Source of the DNA: Hyposmocoma kahamanoa
Lineage: Eukaryota; Arthropoda; Insecta; Lepidoptera; Cosmopterigidae
Length of the DNA stretch: 64,000 nt
NCBI RefSeq assembly: GCF_003589595.1
Contig: NW_020654748.1
Location: forward strand, 6,796,779-6,860,778
Direction: 5' to 3'
Shown here: one piece after another, positions 1 to 10,768 of the stretch
How the letters are laid out: the number at the start of each line of letters is the position of its first letter
How positions within the stretch are numbered: position 1 is the first letter of the stretch
Position numbers and translations under genes: made by a program
The notes under the pieces: model-generated
What the model was told of the DNA's origin: nothing
The model's database searches: none
The model's input: only the letters and a program-made list of their open reading frames with translations

Positions 1-190
1 GAGTACTCTTGGCTTTTACTAAAAGCGTCCTCAGTCTGATGAAGGTACGTTCCCTGAGGTTGACCCCTTCCAACTTTCTCATCCACACTTGTCTTGTATA
101 CCTGATCAGTATCGGTATTTTGTGGAAGAGCTACAGTCAAGAAGTTAAAGAACTGCATATGGCTCGAGAGCCGCGATTTGCCGACCACTG
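1..190 (+). mobile_element. 3' end of a decayed hAT transposon
   Basis: The reading frame from the window start has a segment (KVRSLRLTPSNF near base 43) resembling the C-terminal dimerisation domain of hAT transposases (K-x-R-S-x-R-L-T-D/P-x-N). It is followed by AT-rich coding-like sequence and then GAGCCGCGATTTGCCGACCA, ending CTG at 190. Read from the other strand this is CAGTGGTCGGCAAATCGCGG, a typical hAT terminal inverted repeat. The left end lies outside the window. The similarity is from memory of the family; the terminus is the stronger evidence. The element sits in the dunce intron downstream of the UCR1 exon and is a relic. Confidence 0.45.
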
Positions 191-951
191 GTCTGGTATA
201 TCGTCACCGAAATGGCAAAAGTACTAAAGCATCAATGTAGACAGACAATTTTTCTTTCTACTGCGACCTATCTGTATTCTGCACGGACTAGAGCAAAAAA
301 GAGAGCTATAGAACTGTACCCTATTATTGATTGTATTACAAGCGACAACAAAAAGTTATCTTAAAGGGTTCTGTCTTTCCGGCGACGATATTTTATTCAT
401 ATCTCAATGATGAACACCTACTGACTTTTTGCTTTTGTAATTACACTAAAAGATTAAGATCAATCGTGGTTATTAAGTGATGATATAATTATTTGGCTTT
501 TTTGTGTTCTAAGTATGATTAAGTGTAGTGTTGATTATATTCTTATAAAATTATCTTATTTAAGACGATACAGTTTTGTAAATCTGGTTTTAACACAAAT
601 GCAAATATTCTGCTTCAAAAAACAAGGTTCTTCATGATTAAATCCTCTGCTTTAACGTCCATTTCTTCAGGTATTATATTATCCCTTGGCACTGTATTTT
701 AAATTGTGACATAGATAATATGAAATAAATGATAATGTAATTGTCGATAATGACGATGATTCCATTAACAAACCCAAATTATCAAATGTGAAAACGCAGA
801 ACACACGAGAACATTAGCTAGACTAGCAAATGTACCAGTACGGGGCAAACTTTCTCTTCAACAAGGTACTTCTAAGTAGATTAAGTTTAAATATATGAGT
901 AAATACTACTTGCATTTGTGTTGTTCTATATGACGTTATTGGCGAACTCAC
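191..951 (-). other. dunce intron downstream of UCR1 exon 1
   Basis: AT-rich intron 3' of the UCR1 exon on the minus strand. It begins with donor GTGAGT at 951-946. I looked for the next PDE4 exon (the part of UCR1 that reads like DLIVTPFAQVLASLRSVR in the family) and found none here, so it lies beyond the left edge. Nothing else recognisable is present. Confidence 0.6.
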
Positions 952-1149
952 CTTTCGCTGGCGATGGAACTGTTCCTCGACATAGATTTGGGTGACATCT
1001 CGAAGTCTGAGTCGGAGCGGTAGAGGAAGGACTCGCGGCGCTGCGGCATGGCCTGGAGGACGAGCGCGGCGGAGGGGGAGCCCCCCTCCAGGGGCGACCG
1101 AGCACCCCCCGCACCGGCTCCCGCTCCCCCGCCATTCTCCACATCGAAG
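952..1149 (-). CDS. dnc: dunce / PDE4 cAMP phosphodiesterase, UCR1 exon
   Basis: Internal coding exon of 198 nt (66 codons) of the cAMP-specific 3',5'-phosphodiesterase dunce, PDE4 family. The enzyme hydrolyses cAMP to AMP and in flies is needed for learning and female fertility. The frame reads FDVENG, a Gly/Ala-rich stretch, [11 protein letters not shown], then [18 protein letters not shown] and [11 protein letters not shown], which is the start of UCR1. RRESF is the conserved PKA phosphorylation site that activates long PDE4 isoforms. The acceptor is TTGTTCCAG at 1150-1152 and the donor AAAG|GTGAGT at 952/951. The exon starts with one base completing a codon (incoming phase 2) and leaves in phase 2. 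Downstream UCR1, UCR2 and catalytic exons are outside the window. The Gly/Ala-rich insert (GGGAGAGAGGA) is longer than I recall for vertebrate PDE4. Identification is very secure. Confidence 0.96.
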
Positions 1150-2007
1150 CTGGAACAATAGAGGCGAAAATTAACCTTGGTACAAAAAACAATACTCCCG
1201 GATTATCAGCACCACTGTCCGTAGGGATGTGCGCTTTATTAAAAGACGTTTATCTTTACACAAAATAAAGTTTTCCTAAATTATTTATGTACAGTCAAAG
1301 CACAATTTTACATTTCTAATAATTGTAGTAACTAAACAAATTATGCAATAAATTATATTATATATAAATTTTTATAATTTTTAATATAAATTATATATAT
1401 ATTAAATACTTTTCGTCAGCAAAAATACAAAAAAATTTGGACTTAGCCCAAAAGTACGAGTAGCTTGGCATAATCACAATAGAGTAAACATAGTTTTACT
1501 ATAGTTCGATAATCATTTACGTAAAACCAACGAAGTCTTAATAAGCAAATGAACAAACTGTTTCAAGTGCTACGACGAAATCCATAATTACCTTCTTCGA
1601 ACTGTCATATTAATATCCTATTTAAAAACACTAAAAAAAACACAACACTTGTATGTCCACAGAATCTACTGCCCAACAGACTACATTTTGTATACTAAAA
1701 CATTGTTCATTATTTTATAATGAAACTACATAACCTTACACGTGTTAAAGTCTTGCTCTATTAAACAATAAACCTTTTTACGAAATGGAAAATAATAGAT
1801 ATGTTATCGTGACGCTCGTAGACACAATTTGATAATTATCTTTGTGGAGGATTATAAGGATAACAAACCGTTTAGTCAAGTTAGAATACGGTAGAATTAA
1901 TGATGATATGACATATGATATTTGTTAATTAATCTTTGAACATGTTGAATGATTAGTTTAGCATTTAAATCTGAACAAATAAAATTTTAATCTACCATAA
2001 TCTCCGT

Positions 2008-2304
2008 ACAGAGCATTAAAAAAACCGACCTCAAAAGTTCGTGGAATTACATCTATTTGCCAAGTTTTATTGAAATCTGTTACCGGAAAGTGCGCAAAAA
2101 CGATTCATCCCCTAGTTTGCCACCCTTGGAGGTGGAATATTTTCTTCAAATTTAAATGAGAACACTACTGAGGTACCCTCTTTCCAACGAAATGAGAATC
2201 ATCCAAATCGGGTCACAAATACCAGAGTTATGGCGTAAGACACATAAAAAAACATACAGACGAATTGAGAACCTCCTCCTTTTTTGAAGTCTGTCAAAAA
2301 TTGG
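2008..2304 (+). mobile_element. MITE-E copy 1 (CCGACCTC / GAAGTCGG ends)
   Basis: Starts with AAAAAAACCGACCTCAAAAG and ends CCTCCTCCTTTTTTGAAGTC, so the termini are imperfect inverted repeats. Internal blocks (GGTTACCGGAAAGTGCG, TCATCCCCTAGTTTGCCAC, GAGGTACCCTCTTTCCAA) recur in the other copies at 8.1, 28.7, 29.5, 33.7 and 45.5 kb. Non-autonomous DNA-type element; superfamily not determined. Confidence 0.75.
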
Positions 2305-2363
2305 TAGAGCGAACGAGATTCGAGTCCTGTCAGGCTGAAAGAATTAATCTTTATGTTCTTTCT

Positions 2364-2714
2364 ATTTTTTATGATACCAAGTGAAGAGACGAACAAGTCG
2401 TGCGCCTGGTGGTAAGCGTCACGTCTCTCCATAACAGTTGCAGTGCAATTGTATTATGCATCTTTCGCATAAAATATGCAAGTCTGTAATATACTATAAA
2501 TAGCCGCTCAGTGCTTTAAAACTCAAAAATCTGAGGTGCACAGCCATTGCGCCCTTCACCCTGAGACATAAGTTGAAAAGTCTCATGTGCCTGTAATTCC
2601 ACTAGCACCGTCACCCTTCAAAACTGGAACGCAATAATGCTCGGTGGCAGAAATAGTTAAGGTGGCAGTATCTCCCTGGATGAACTCTTTCACAAAGAAC
2701 TCTACTGCTACTAA
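2364..2714 (-). mobile_element. SINE-A copy with 60-bp insertion
   Basis: Full-length member of the abundant SINE-A family, A-rich tail on the minus strand (T-run at 2364). About 60 bp at 2446-2507 are absent from other copies and interrupt the block after the CATAACAGTTGCAGTGC motif. Immediately right of it (2722-2790) is the 3' part of a SINE-C element. Confidence 0.8.
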
Positions 2715-2719
2715 AACTT

Positions 2720-2800
2720 TACTGTTCGATCTTTGTACTAATAATTATTAAAAACTAGCGGAGTAATGTCAGAAAAAAAATATTATGGTTGTAAAACATT
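2720..2800 (+). mobile_element. SINE-C 3' fragment
   Basis: TTCGATCTTTGTACTAATAA, then ACTAGCGGAGTAATGTCA, matches the tail seen at 46.3, 47.5 and 53.9 kb. Confidence 0.5.
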
Positions 2801-3289
2801 CATTACAATTAATATTTCAAAACAAAGTTGTTACAATAGATTTTTCAAGAGCATTGTTGTAGACATTAAATGAAGTTTGTAAAGTTAAAAAGATTAACGT
2901 ACTTTTACGTTTGTTCTGTGTAAGTCAGAGCATATTTAACAACGATTTTCGCGATATTTGTCTTTGGTTTTCCATATATGGAGAGTCTGATTAAACGAGC
3001 TCATTTTGTACGGAAAATAAAATATTTACTTTGTTCTAAAACCCATTTACAAAGTGATATTAAACCGCACGAGCGCCGCGATGTTCGAGTTACTCTGATT
3101 CGAAAATCAACTAGATTAAAATGAGTATTTACATTCAACACATTTGCATCACAATAACAGTAAAGAGCTTTATTTTTAAAGCGACATCTAGAGGAAAATT
3201 AGTGCACACCTGTACTTTGTGGGGAGGTAAGCCCAGCTGTTCGTTTATGTAGTACTCACAATTACCGCAAGATGTCATTTAAAAAACGC

Positions 3290-3540
3290 GCGAGAATAAA
3301 AAGGTCTCAAGTGCCGCTAAAATGATTTCTCTACCGCGTTCCGGGTGCAATTTAGGTTGCCGTGCTTCTGTAGTGCCTCTAATATGTTTGCAGAGGCACG
3401 TACAGATTGCTGTTTTATAATAATACGAAGCGTTGTTCTTCAAATAGCATCCTTAGCGCCCGTCTCGACAGGTGGGGCACTCCGATGATGATGCGGCGCT
3501 GGGTGCAGCTGCACACGGCAGCAGGCTACATTAAAAAAAA
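3290..3540 (-). other. GC-richer block with an acceptor-like edge
   Basis: A local rise in GC on AT-rich background. On the minus strand a pyrimidine-rich tract ends in AATGTAG at about 3529, followed by an open frame reading CTQRRIIIGVPHLSRRALRM, stopping near 3415. No good donor follows. It could be an unrecognised exon or a LINE relic; I do not recognise the product. Confidence 0.2.
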
Positions 3541-4319
3541 TTGTACGCAATTGTTTCTAACACTAGTTTAAGTTACATTGTTATAAACACTATGGATTCA
3601 TGAGTTCGAAATAAATTATTATTATAATTATTTTACATAATAAATTAAATTGAATTATTTTAGAATATAATTATTATGTATAAAGAGTATGGTAAAGTAT
3701 AGTATGGTATAATGGGCTGGCGTACAAAATATTACAACATTTCTAAGTAACATTGTTCCAAATAAAATAATTAGAAATAACTTACGTAAACGAATGATAC
3801 ATACTTTAAACATTACAAGTCACATTTAAAACAGAATAAATAAAGAAACAAATAAAATGTAGTAGGTAATTGACTAAGAACTTATTAACTTTTATTGTTT
3901 ATTCGAATTATAATTTAAGGTCCTTGCACAAAGAAATCAGTGAATAATAAATGGTCACCATTGCCGGAGTATATAAAAAATGAAGAACATTTAAAAGGGT
4001 GCTCATAATCGTGTTATAGTTACATTTTGCGCTACGTATACATAACATAAATCCTAACTAATAAAAATTCTAACATAAAGACTAAATTTAAAACAAAAAC
4101 TTTGCTCTATTCTTTATATTCTGCTTGTTTAGGGTTTTCCCTCTGAAGTCCTATATTATACGGTACAGGGAATTGGCAAGCTTAACACGAAATACTTGGT
4201 ATGATTGTATAGAACATTATAACGAAAATTCAACATTGCCCCAATCTCCGTATTAAAAATAAATAAATTTGTCAGTTCCTTATAACAGGATGTTCCAAGT
4301 AGTAAGTAGTAAGTAATGC

Positions 4320-4426
4320 TGCATTCAAAAACTACTCAAAAATTTCTTGCTTCATTTGGAAATCAGATGGTGATCACTTCGATTCCCAAATGAAGCAAGT
4401 CACTTTTCAGAAGTCTTTGAATGGAG
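4320..4426. repeat. 107-nt hairpin / small foldback MITE
   Basis: Left arm CTTGCTTCATTTGG-AA and right arm TCCCAAATGAAGCAAG pair almost perfectly. The pairing continues outward (CATTCAAAAACT against AGTCTTTGAATG), with a loop of about 16 nt near 4366-4382. No target duplication was found. A miniature foldback element is the simplest reading; a microRNA-like precursor is an alternative. Confidence 0.55.
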
Positions 4427-4545
4427 TATTAGAGTAGCCTGGTCTACGAACACGCACTTATGGTTTGAGATGGTGTAGAATGAAAACAAAAAGTGTTAGA
4501 AAACCAACAATAATTTTATTTAGTACTGTATTAATCTGACTCTTA

Positions 4546-4769
4546 CATTGTTAATGTGCGCATTATTGCGTTCCGGTTTGGAAAAATAAGGGTGTTGGTG
4601 AAATTACAGGTACATGGAACTTTTCAACTTGTCTCGGAATGACGGGCGCAGTGGCAGTGCCCCTAAGATCTTTGCGATTTAAACTCTGATTAGCATTACA
4701 ACTTTTAGGGATAGGCGTGTCGCTTACCACCAGGCGCACGACTTGTTCGTCCCGTCACATTATAAAAAA
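4546..4769 (+). mobile_element. SINE-A copy, 5' truncated
   Basis: Contains GGTGAAATTACAGG, GATCTTTGCGATTTAAA and the 3' end CCACCAGGCGCACGACTTGT, ending in ATTATAAAAAAA. Confidence 0.75.
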
Positions 4770-4889
4770 AGTCCCATGTGCCTGTAATTTCACCAGCACC
4801 CTTACCGTTCACAATCGGAAAGCAGTAATCCTCTCCATTATGGCTTGGTGGTCGAAATACGTAAGGTTGCAGTACTTTCCTGGACGTCC
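4770..4889 (-). mobile_element. SINE-A fragment abutting the previous copy head to head
   Basis: Reads GTGCCTGTAATTTCACCAGC on the plus strand, so it is oriented opposite to the copy at 4546-4769 with no gap. It lacks the A-tail part. Confidence 0.65.
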
Positions 4890-5090
4890 AGAAAAAACGA
4901 TACAGCCATCTAACCGGGTAAGATGAATGGCATTGATATTCTGCTTTTCGGCTCAGAGTTGCCAGTTTACCTTTTGTACCTAATTATCTGCCAGATCGAT
5001 TGATATTTCGTAGAAACAATGATTTCAACGACAAAATCATATGACGGAACTGTCAATTGCCTGACAGATAATTTAGTTGAAACCGGATGG

Positions 5091-5598
5091 CATCGAGTAT
5101 ATTACCAGAAATAGAGACGAAATGTCATTTAATTTGTTTTAAAACTATTCTGCCATATCATTACTGTGATAACTGCGCTTCAATTGGCTAGACCGAGTTC
5201 GAAACAATTGGCGGGTGTCGTCAATGTGTGTCGTCAACTGTTTCACTTCAAATCGACCAGTTAACTTGAGTTTTGCTATAATGGACGCAAATTGCAAAAT
5301 TACGTATTTAATATTTAATTACCGATGAAATGTGATTCCGTTTGTTTTGTAATTAGATGTTTTGCAGTTTTTCCCATACCATCGAATAGAACAGCACGGC
5401 ATTGTTCGAGATATTGTCTTTGTTACAATAAATACAGAATATTTTTTGGAATATACGGAGTCGTACTAACAATTCAGTAGTTGGCCTGTCTATATTTCAG
5501 TGCAAACGGGAGTTGATATTATAAGAGCTGTATCGCTAATGTGTCACCAGGAATATATGGCCCTTATTTCGTCTCTATTTCTGGTTATATACTCGATG
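5091..5598 (+). mobile_element. hAT-type MITE, copy 1
   Basis: 508-bp element whose ends are inverted repeats: CATCGAGTATATTACCAGAA at the left and its complement at the right (TTCTGGTTATATACTCGATG). Both are flanked by the identical 8-bp duplication CCGGATGG (5083-5090 and 5599-5606). An 8-bp duplication is characteristic of hAT elements. Inside are conserved blocks shared with the copy at 6818 (CGAAACAATTG, CCGATGAAATGTGATTCCG, TAGAACAGCACGGCATTGTT). No transposase is encoded. Confidence 0.85.
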
Positions 5599-6103
5599 CC
5601 GGATGGTTTTAATGGTTCTACTCGTATTGTGTAATCATCATTGATGAAAAAGAAATATAAGTCCACCATGTAAATGTAAAATTTACATAAAATGTAAAAA
5701 GCATAGAAGCACTGTACAAAGAACAACTGGTCTGCTTCGCTGAATAAATAATTGAGATCTAAGTGGGTGTCAACGCCAAGTTATATTAAACTTTGACTTT
5801 TTGGTTATTAAGCAAGTTTTTCCTTTGATGTTTTTTTGCAAAATCAACTTATCTATATATTATTATATTATTAAACTTTATTGTAAAGAATTTAGGTAGG
5901 TATACGTTGTTCCCATTTCCTTAATACGACGAAGTACAAAAGACAACTGAGATTCATGGAAATGATATCCAACAAAAGTGAAGCAAAGCAAAACAAAACA
6001 AAACATTTGCGAAGTAGGCTCTACATTTATGTACGCTCGTAATAACTCTAAATAAACAACAACAAAATAGAACTCGTTTGTAAACGACAACATCATAAAT
6101 GTC

Positions 6104-6523
6104 GAATAGCGATGTGTGACTTTGAATGTTACTAATACTAATCATTCGCCTAAGTCGAATCCAAGTATAATCATTCGCCCCGAGTTGCATGATTACCGAC
6201 ATCGAACGCCTCTGCCTTTCGGTCGGGTCTACGAATCGATTGATTATTATGTCGGAACTACTTGGGACTTCATCAGATCACTCTTCATATCCATATCAAA
6301 ATATCCCTGTCCCCGTCACAATTACGGTATTTACCATACATCAGAGAGGGCTAGTGATCACGAGCAGAAATGCTCTATGGATTAATAGTGCTAATTAGTA
6401 ATAAATGATCATTCAGATCATTCGAATACGAAAATTAGTAGATTACTAATTTGACGTTCGAATAACAGGATTAGTAATTACTAACGAGTCGAATATCGAA
6501 ATCATTCACAATCGCGCATCGCT
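6104..6523. mobile_element. Degenerate hAT-like MITE with AGCGATG ends
   Basis: Left end AGCGATGTGTGA and right end (complement) AGCGATGCGCGATTGTGAAT are imperfect inverted repeats. Internal ATCATTCG and TTAGTAATTACTAA motifs form many small palindromes. Flanks AATGTCGA and AATGCTGA may be a decayed 8-bp duplication. Confidence 0.45.
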
Positions 6524-6695
6524 AATGCTGAATCACTCAGTAAATAAAAATAAAGATTTAGTATCCACATTTCACATGACATGCTAAATTGCGTACAAAT
6601 TTCGATGTAGAATTTAAATTTAATTGGGTCTAGCCGTGTCAGCAACTGGTGTAATGTGACGTGAGACGTCATCAACTCTTTTCGGGCGTAAAATG

Positions 6696-7466
6696 TTTTT
6701 TTTTTATGAGACCAAGTGACGGAACGAACAAAGTTGTGCGCCTGATAGTAAACGAGCGCCTGTCCATAGCAGCTGCAGTGCCACTTAGAGCTTTAAATCG
6801 TAAAGATCTGATGGCACCATCGAGTATATAACCAGAAATAGAGACAAAATGTCTGTGAAACTTGTTTGAAAACTATTCTGCCATATCATTACTGTGACAA
6901 CTGCGCTCTGATTGGCTAGCCCGAGTTCGAAACAATTGACGGGTGTCGTCAACGGGTGTCGTGAAATGTTTCACTTCAAATCGACCAGTGATCTTAAGCT
7001 TTGCTATAATGGACGAAAATTGCAAATTTACATATTTAATATTTAATTACCGATGAAATGTGATTCCGTTTGTTTTGTAATAAGATGTTTTGCTGTTTTT
7101 CCCACACCACCGAATAGAACAGCACGGCATTGTTAGAGATATTATCTTTATTACAATAAATACAGAATATTTTTTGGAATATACGGAGACATACACACAG
7201 GTTATTAGTTGGCCTGTCTATATTTCAGTACAAACGAGAGTTGATATATATAACAGCCGTATCGCTAATGTGTTACCAGGAATATATGGCCCTTATTTCG
7301 TCTCTATTTCTGGTTATTTACTCGATGGATGACATTGTCACTGCGCTATAAGTTGACAAGTCCATGTACCTGTAATTTCATCCTTAAACTTCAAAACTGA
7401 AACGCAGTAATGCTCACGGTGACAGTACTTCCCTGGACGGATTCTTTCACAACATAGACTACTAAA
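6696..7466 (-). mobile_element. SINE-A copy split by hAT MITE
   Basis: The tail-side part is 6696-6817 and the head-side part 7328-7466. Together they make one SINE-A interrupted by the MITE at 6818-7327, so the SINE was there first. Confidence 0.8.
6818..7327 (+). mobile_element. hAT-type MITE, copy 2, inserted in SINE-A
   Basis: 510 bp, same ends and orientation as copy 1. The flanks GATGGCAC (6810-6817) and GATGACAT (7328-7335) are a slightly decayed 8-bp target duplication derived from the SINE sequence around GAGGGGCACTGCC. Copies 1 and 2 differ at scattered sites, so they are independent insertions, not a recent duplication. Confidence 0.85.
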
Positions 7467-7476
7467 GTGATTTTCA

Positions 7477-7705
7477 TTATAACGAAAAGTGACCCGTTAT
7501 CCTTTGATATCTGTCACAACAACCGAACCCCACAAAATGCTTTTGAAGGGCTCCAGCAACTATTGGGTTCCCATTCAAGAACGTTCTCAATAATGAATTG
7601 TTGTGCAACAATGACGTAACGCTATTTAAGGGTGTTGGACCCGAAAAGAGATGTTCACGCAATTTGCGCTCCAAGTCATCGAGATCAAAACAATACCACA
7701 GCGTT
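7477..7705 (-). CDS. Coding-like segment, unidentified
   Basis: Open frame on the minus strand with mixed, non-repetitive composition: CFDLDDLERKLREHLF near the start, then SVTSLLHNNSLLRTFLNG, then ALQKHFVGFGCCDRYQR before TAA at about 7477. It opens after an in-frame TAA near 7708 and has no convincing initiator methionine. If it is an exon, an AG such as the one before CGCAAATTGCGTG could be the acceptor; no strong donor is visible. I do not recognise the family. It may be an exon of a nested gene on the dunce strand or a transposon relic lying next to the SINE at 7328-7466. Confidence 0.3.
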
Positions 7706-8143
7706 TAATCGAAGCTACATGGTGATGATACGAAAGACTTAAAACTTACTTACGTACTTAACTTTAAACTTTTTTTTACTAGTTTCCTTTTCGCGTAACG
7801 ACGAGTTATTTACGTTAAAATCCCATTTCTAGGATTATTATTTTATTATTAAACAACAAGCGAGAATTTACCTAAACGTATTATCACCTAAAAGTATTAT
7901 CTTATTCACTCATCACTAATGTTAAATATAATTATTTACCGATAACGTTTTGTTCAATATTATATAATGATATATAAAGGAAGGAAAACTGTCATTAGCT
8001 TTAATCTTAGCCTATATACTATGTAAAATACCTTATGTAACGCCGTTGGTTTTCCTAACAAATAAATAAAATACATACTTTTACTTATTTTCTGATTTCT
8101 TCTTGTGTAATATATATTTAAACACAAGTAATCTCGGTACACA

Positions 8144-8722
8144 GTCATCCCCTAGTTTGCCACTCTTAAAGGTGGAATATTTTCTTTAATTTAAATGGAA
8201 CTGTTGAATATTTAGTATTTTTGATAGTTTTGAATTTTAATTATTAACTAATATAGCATAGGGTTTTTGTATTACTAACAAATTATGGACTAATGATTGT
8301 CTGATAATAAATGATTTTTATTTTTCATTTTTATTTATTTTTTATTAGGGTTTTTTTTAATAGATTTTTCATCAATATGTTGTAACTTTAAACTAGGCTG
8401 AATGTACGTAAATCTAAGTAATTGCATAAGATCTCACTGCTGTCAACATTGTCCCTGCACCTTTCGTCCTTTGCCTGTGCTACAATAAACTGCGTTAATT
8501 TTTCAAGTATTTTGTTTTTGTTCTAAATCACAAAAATAATAAGTAACCAGCCCTCTACACTTAACAGGGACCACTTCTGAGGTACCCTCTTTCCAATAAA
8601 AAGAATTATCAAAATCGGTTCACAAATTATCGTGTCATTTATTGCGTAACATACATACAAAAAAAAAATTGAAAACATACAGTCAAATTGAAGGCTTCTC
8701 CTTTTTTAAAAGTCGGTTAAAA
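8144..8722 (+). mobile_element. MITE-E copy 2, interrupted
   Basis: 8144-8200 matches the middle of MITE-E (TCATCCCCTAGTTTGCCACT). 8568-8722 matches the rest (GGGACCACTTCTGAGGTACC to AAAAGTCGGTTAAAAA). About 365 bp (8203-8567) are inserted between them; these have an AATAAA-like run near 8482 and could be another element's 3' end. Confidence 0.65.
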
Positions 8723-8834
8723 ATACTAAAACGTTTATATCACTTCTAAGACTTTTTGTCACTGAATAATTACTTTAAGTGGCATATATAGCTACAGTTT
8801 AGTAGCACTTTAAAATTAAGTAAAGTTAAAATTT

Positions 8835-9131
8835 TAGTAGCAATAACGCTCCTTGCCAAAGAGTTCATCCAGGAAAGTACTGTCACCTTATTAATTTCTG
8901 ACGCCAAGCAGCAATGTGAGCTAATGCTGTGTGTGTTCCATTTTGAAGGGTGCTAGTGAAATTACAAGCGCTATGGGACTTGTCAGATTGTATCTCAGAG
9001 TGACGAGCGCAGCGCATTTATGATTTAATGCTCTGAGTGGCACTGCAAGTGCTTTGTACAAGCGTGACGCTTCGCTTGCCACACGCACGCACGACTTGTT
9101 CGTCCCACCACTTGGTATCACATATAAAAAA
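8835..9131 (+). mobile_element. SINE-A copy, near full length
   Basis: Runs from the TAGTAGCA head through GAGTTCATCCAGG to CCACTTGGTATCACATATAA and an A-run. Diverged in the CCACCAGGCGC block. Confidence 0.75.
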
Positions 9132-10127
9132 AGTTCAAAAAATACCAGCCTCATTTTTAAAATACAACTTTTCCTTTCTAGGTCGCTGTAATTGGGTGGG
9201 ATGGAACGAAACGGAAGCATATGAAACATAAACCTTGCAATAACTAACGTATGTATGTACACAAATACGATTTTAAAACAACATACTAGACAACACGCAT
9301 ACGTGTTCGACGTAATTCATAGTTAAATAGGCATGCACTGTGAGACATAGACACGTTAATAATGTAGATTTGTTGGCAAGAAAATCAAAACAATGTATGT
9401 AATTATAGGTTGGTTTGAGGTTTCAAATATTGAACAGACTTGTAAAGACACGAAGTGACACGTAAGGACAAATATTTCACGGGGTAATAAACACATGTCA
9501 GCTTTGTCTTTAAAATAAGTTATTGGTACTTTAGTTCCGGGAGTTTTATTGTTCGTCGTTCAAGTCTCAGCTGCCATCGTACGGTTCTTTTAAGTGCGTG
9601 CCTACTGAAGGTTTTCATTTGCTTTTGTTTCTTGGCAAAAGTGCCAAAGGATTTTATTATGTACTACGTCTCACATCTTCGCTTTCGATTCGCTATTCGC
9701 ATTTTAGTTCTATTTCAATGAATAATTCTAAAGCTGCATATCACTTTGTAGTAAAACTTTACATGAATAGCACGTCGACCGCGATTTCCACAGGGATAGC
9801 ACAGGTACAGTGTACAGCACAGTTGCACATATACATAGCTAGCACAACTCTGCTCCGAAGCACTAGAATTAAATGTTTAAAAGCTCTTTAGACAAGCACT
9901 CTTCCAAACTAACAATTTTCATAAAAGCAGCCGTTGATGTACTGGCGATCAAGGTTTGTAAGTCTTAATATAATGATCATAAGTACCTTTTTTATTTCAT
10001 TTATATCCAATTACTTAAAATGGAAGCAAATTCACTCAACTAAGTCGTAAACCAGGAAGTCCATATAAAAAAAACACGCGAGCAAACGCACCACTTTCAT
10101 CATAAAAGTAGGTCACATTTTTAGTAC

Positions 10128-10259
10128 CTGCCAGTAGTTCTTCTTCTGACGGAGACCGGGGTTCTTCGTAGTGGTCTTCTGGTCGAACCTCGTGCGCTCC
10201 ACCGCCGTGGTGCTTCGCTCCACCTGAGCATTTATCTCGTCAGCTACGACCACCACTAG
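10128..10259 (-). CDS. Candidate exon, unidentified (44 codons)
   Basis: Minus-strand open frame with strongly coding-like, GC-ending codons: LVVVVADEINAQVERSTTAV, then FDQKTTTKNPGLRQKKNYWQ. It ends at CAG|GTACTAA (10128/10127), a plausible donor. An AG at 10260-10261 after TATTCTACG is a possible acceptor, giving exactly 132 nt in phases 0-0. The frame stays open further upstream to about 10370 with AT-rich codons (TGVDTRAQVFYLMENGIFYE), so the true left boundary is uncertain. Phase 0 cannot join the phase-2 start of the dunce UCR1 exon directly. It is either part of another gene on the minus strand or a TE fragment. Confidence 0.4.
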
Positions 10260-10569
10260 CTCGTAGAATATCCCATTCTCCATCAAATAGAAAACTTGTG
10301 CTCGTGTATCTACTCCAGTGAAAGTATGAAAAGAATTTTTACGCTCTATTTTGTTTTGTGGAGACTAGCCAGTTCGGTTGTATTTGTAAATAGTAACGTG
10401 GGTTTGTGTAGTGCTAGGGAGTTATTTAGTCAGATGTAATGTAAAAGTATCGATTTTTTAAAAATATTTTCGTACGTTAGTAGGACTATAGATACCATGT
10501 GTTTTAAAGATTTTGTTTCATTTTTATTGATATAATAAAAAATGATTGCAGGTTTTTTAATAAAATGTC

Positions 10570-10768
10570 AATAATAATAACGCACATACTCAAATTAACC
10601 CTGTGTCGCAGGTGCCATGGACACACATATAGACAACCACAAATTACACCCAAACTCACGAGATAAATAAATGCAGGCCATACAAACATTTCTCTGGGCC
10701 CGGGAATCGAATTAGGGACCTCTGCGTGGCAGTCCAGCATAAAAACCTTTCGGCCACGAAGGCCGTAT
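10570..10768 (-). mobile_element. SINE-B copy (tRNA-derived)
   Basis: On the minus strand: GGCCGAAAGGTT (A box), GGTCCCTAATTCGATTCCCG (B box region), CTCGTGAGTTTGGGTGTAAT body, and an ATT-rich tail. Same family as 36230 and 46013. Confidence 0.75.
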
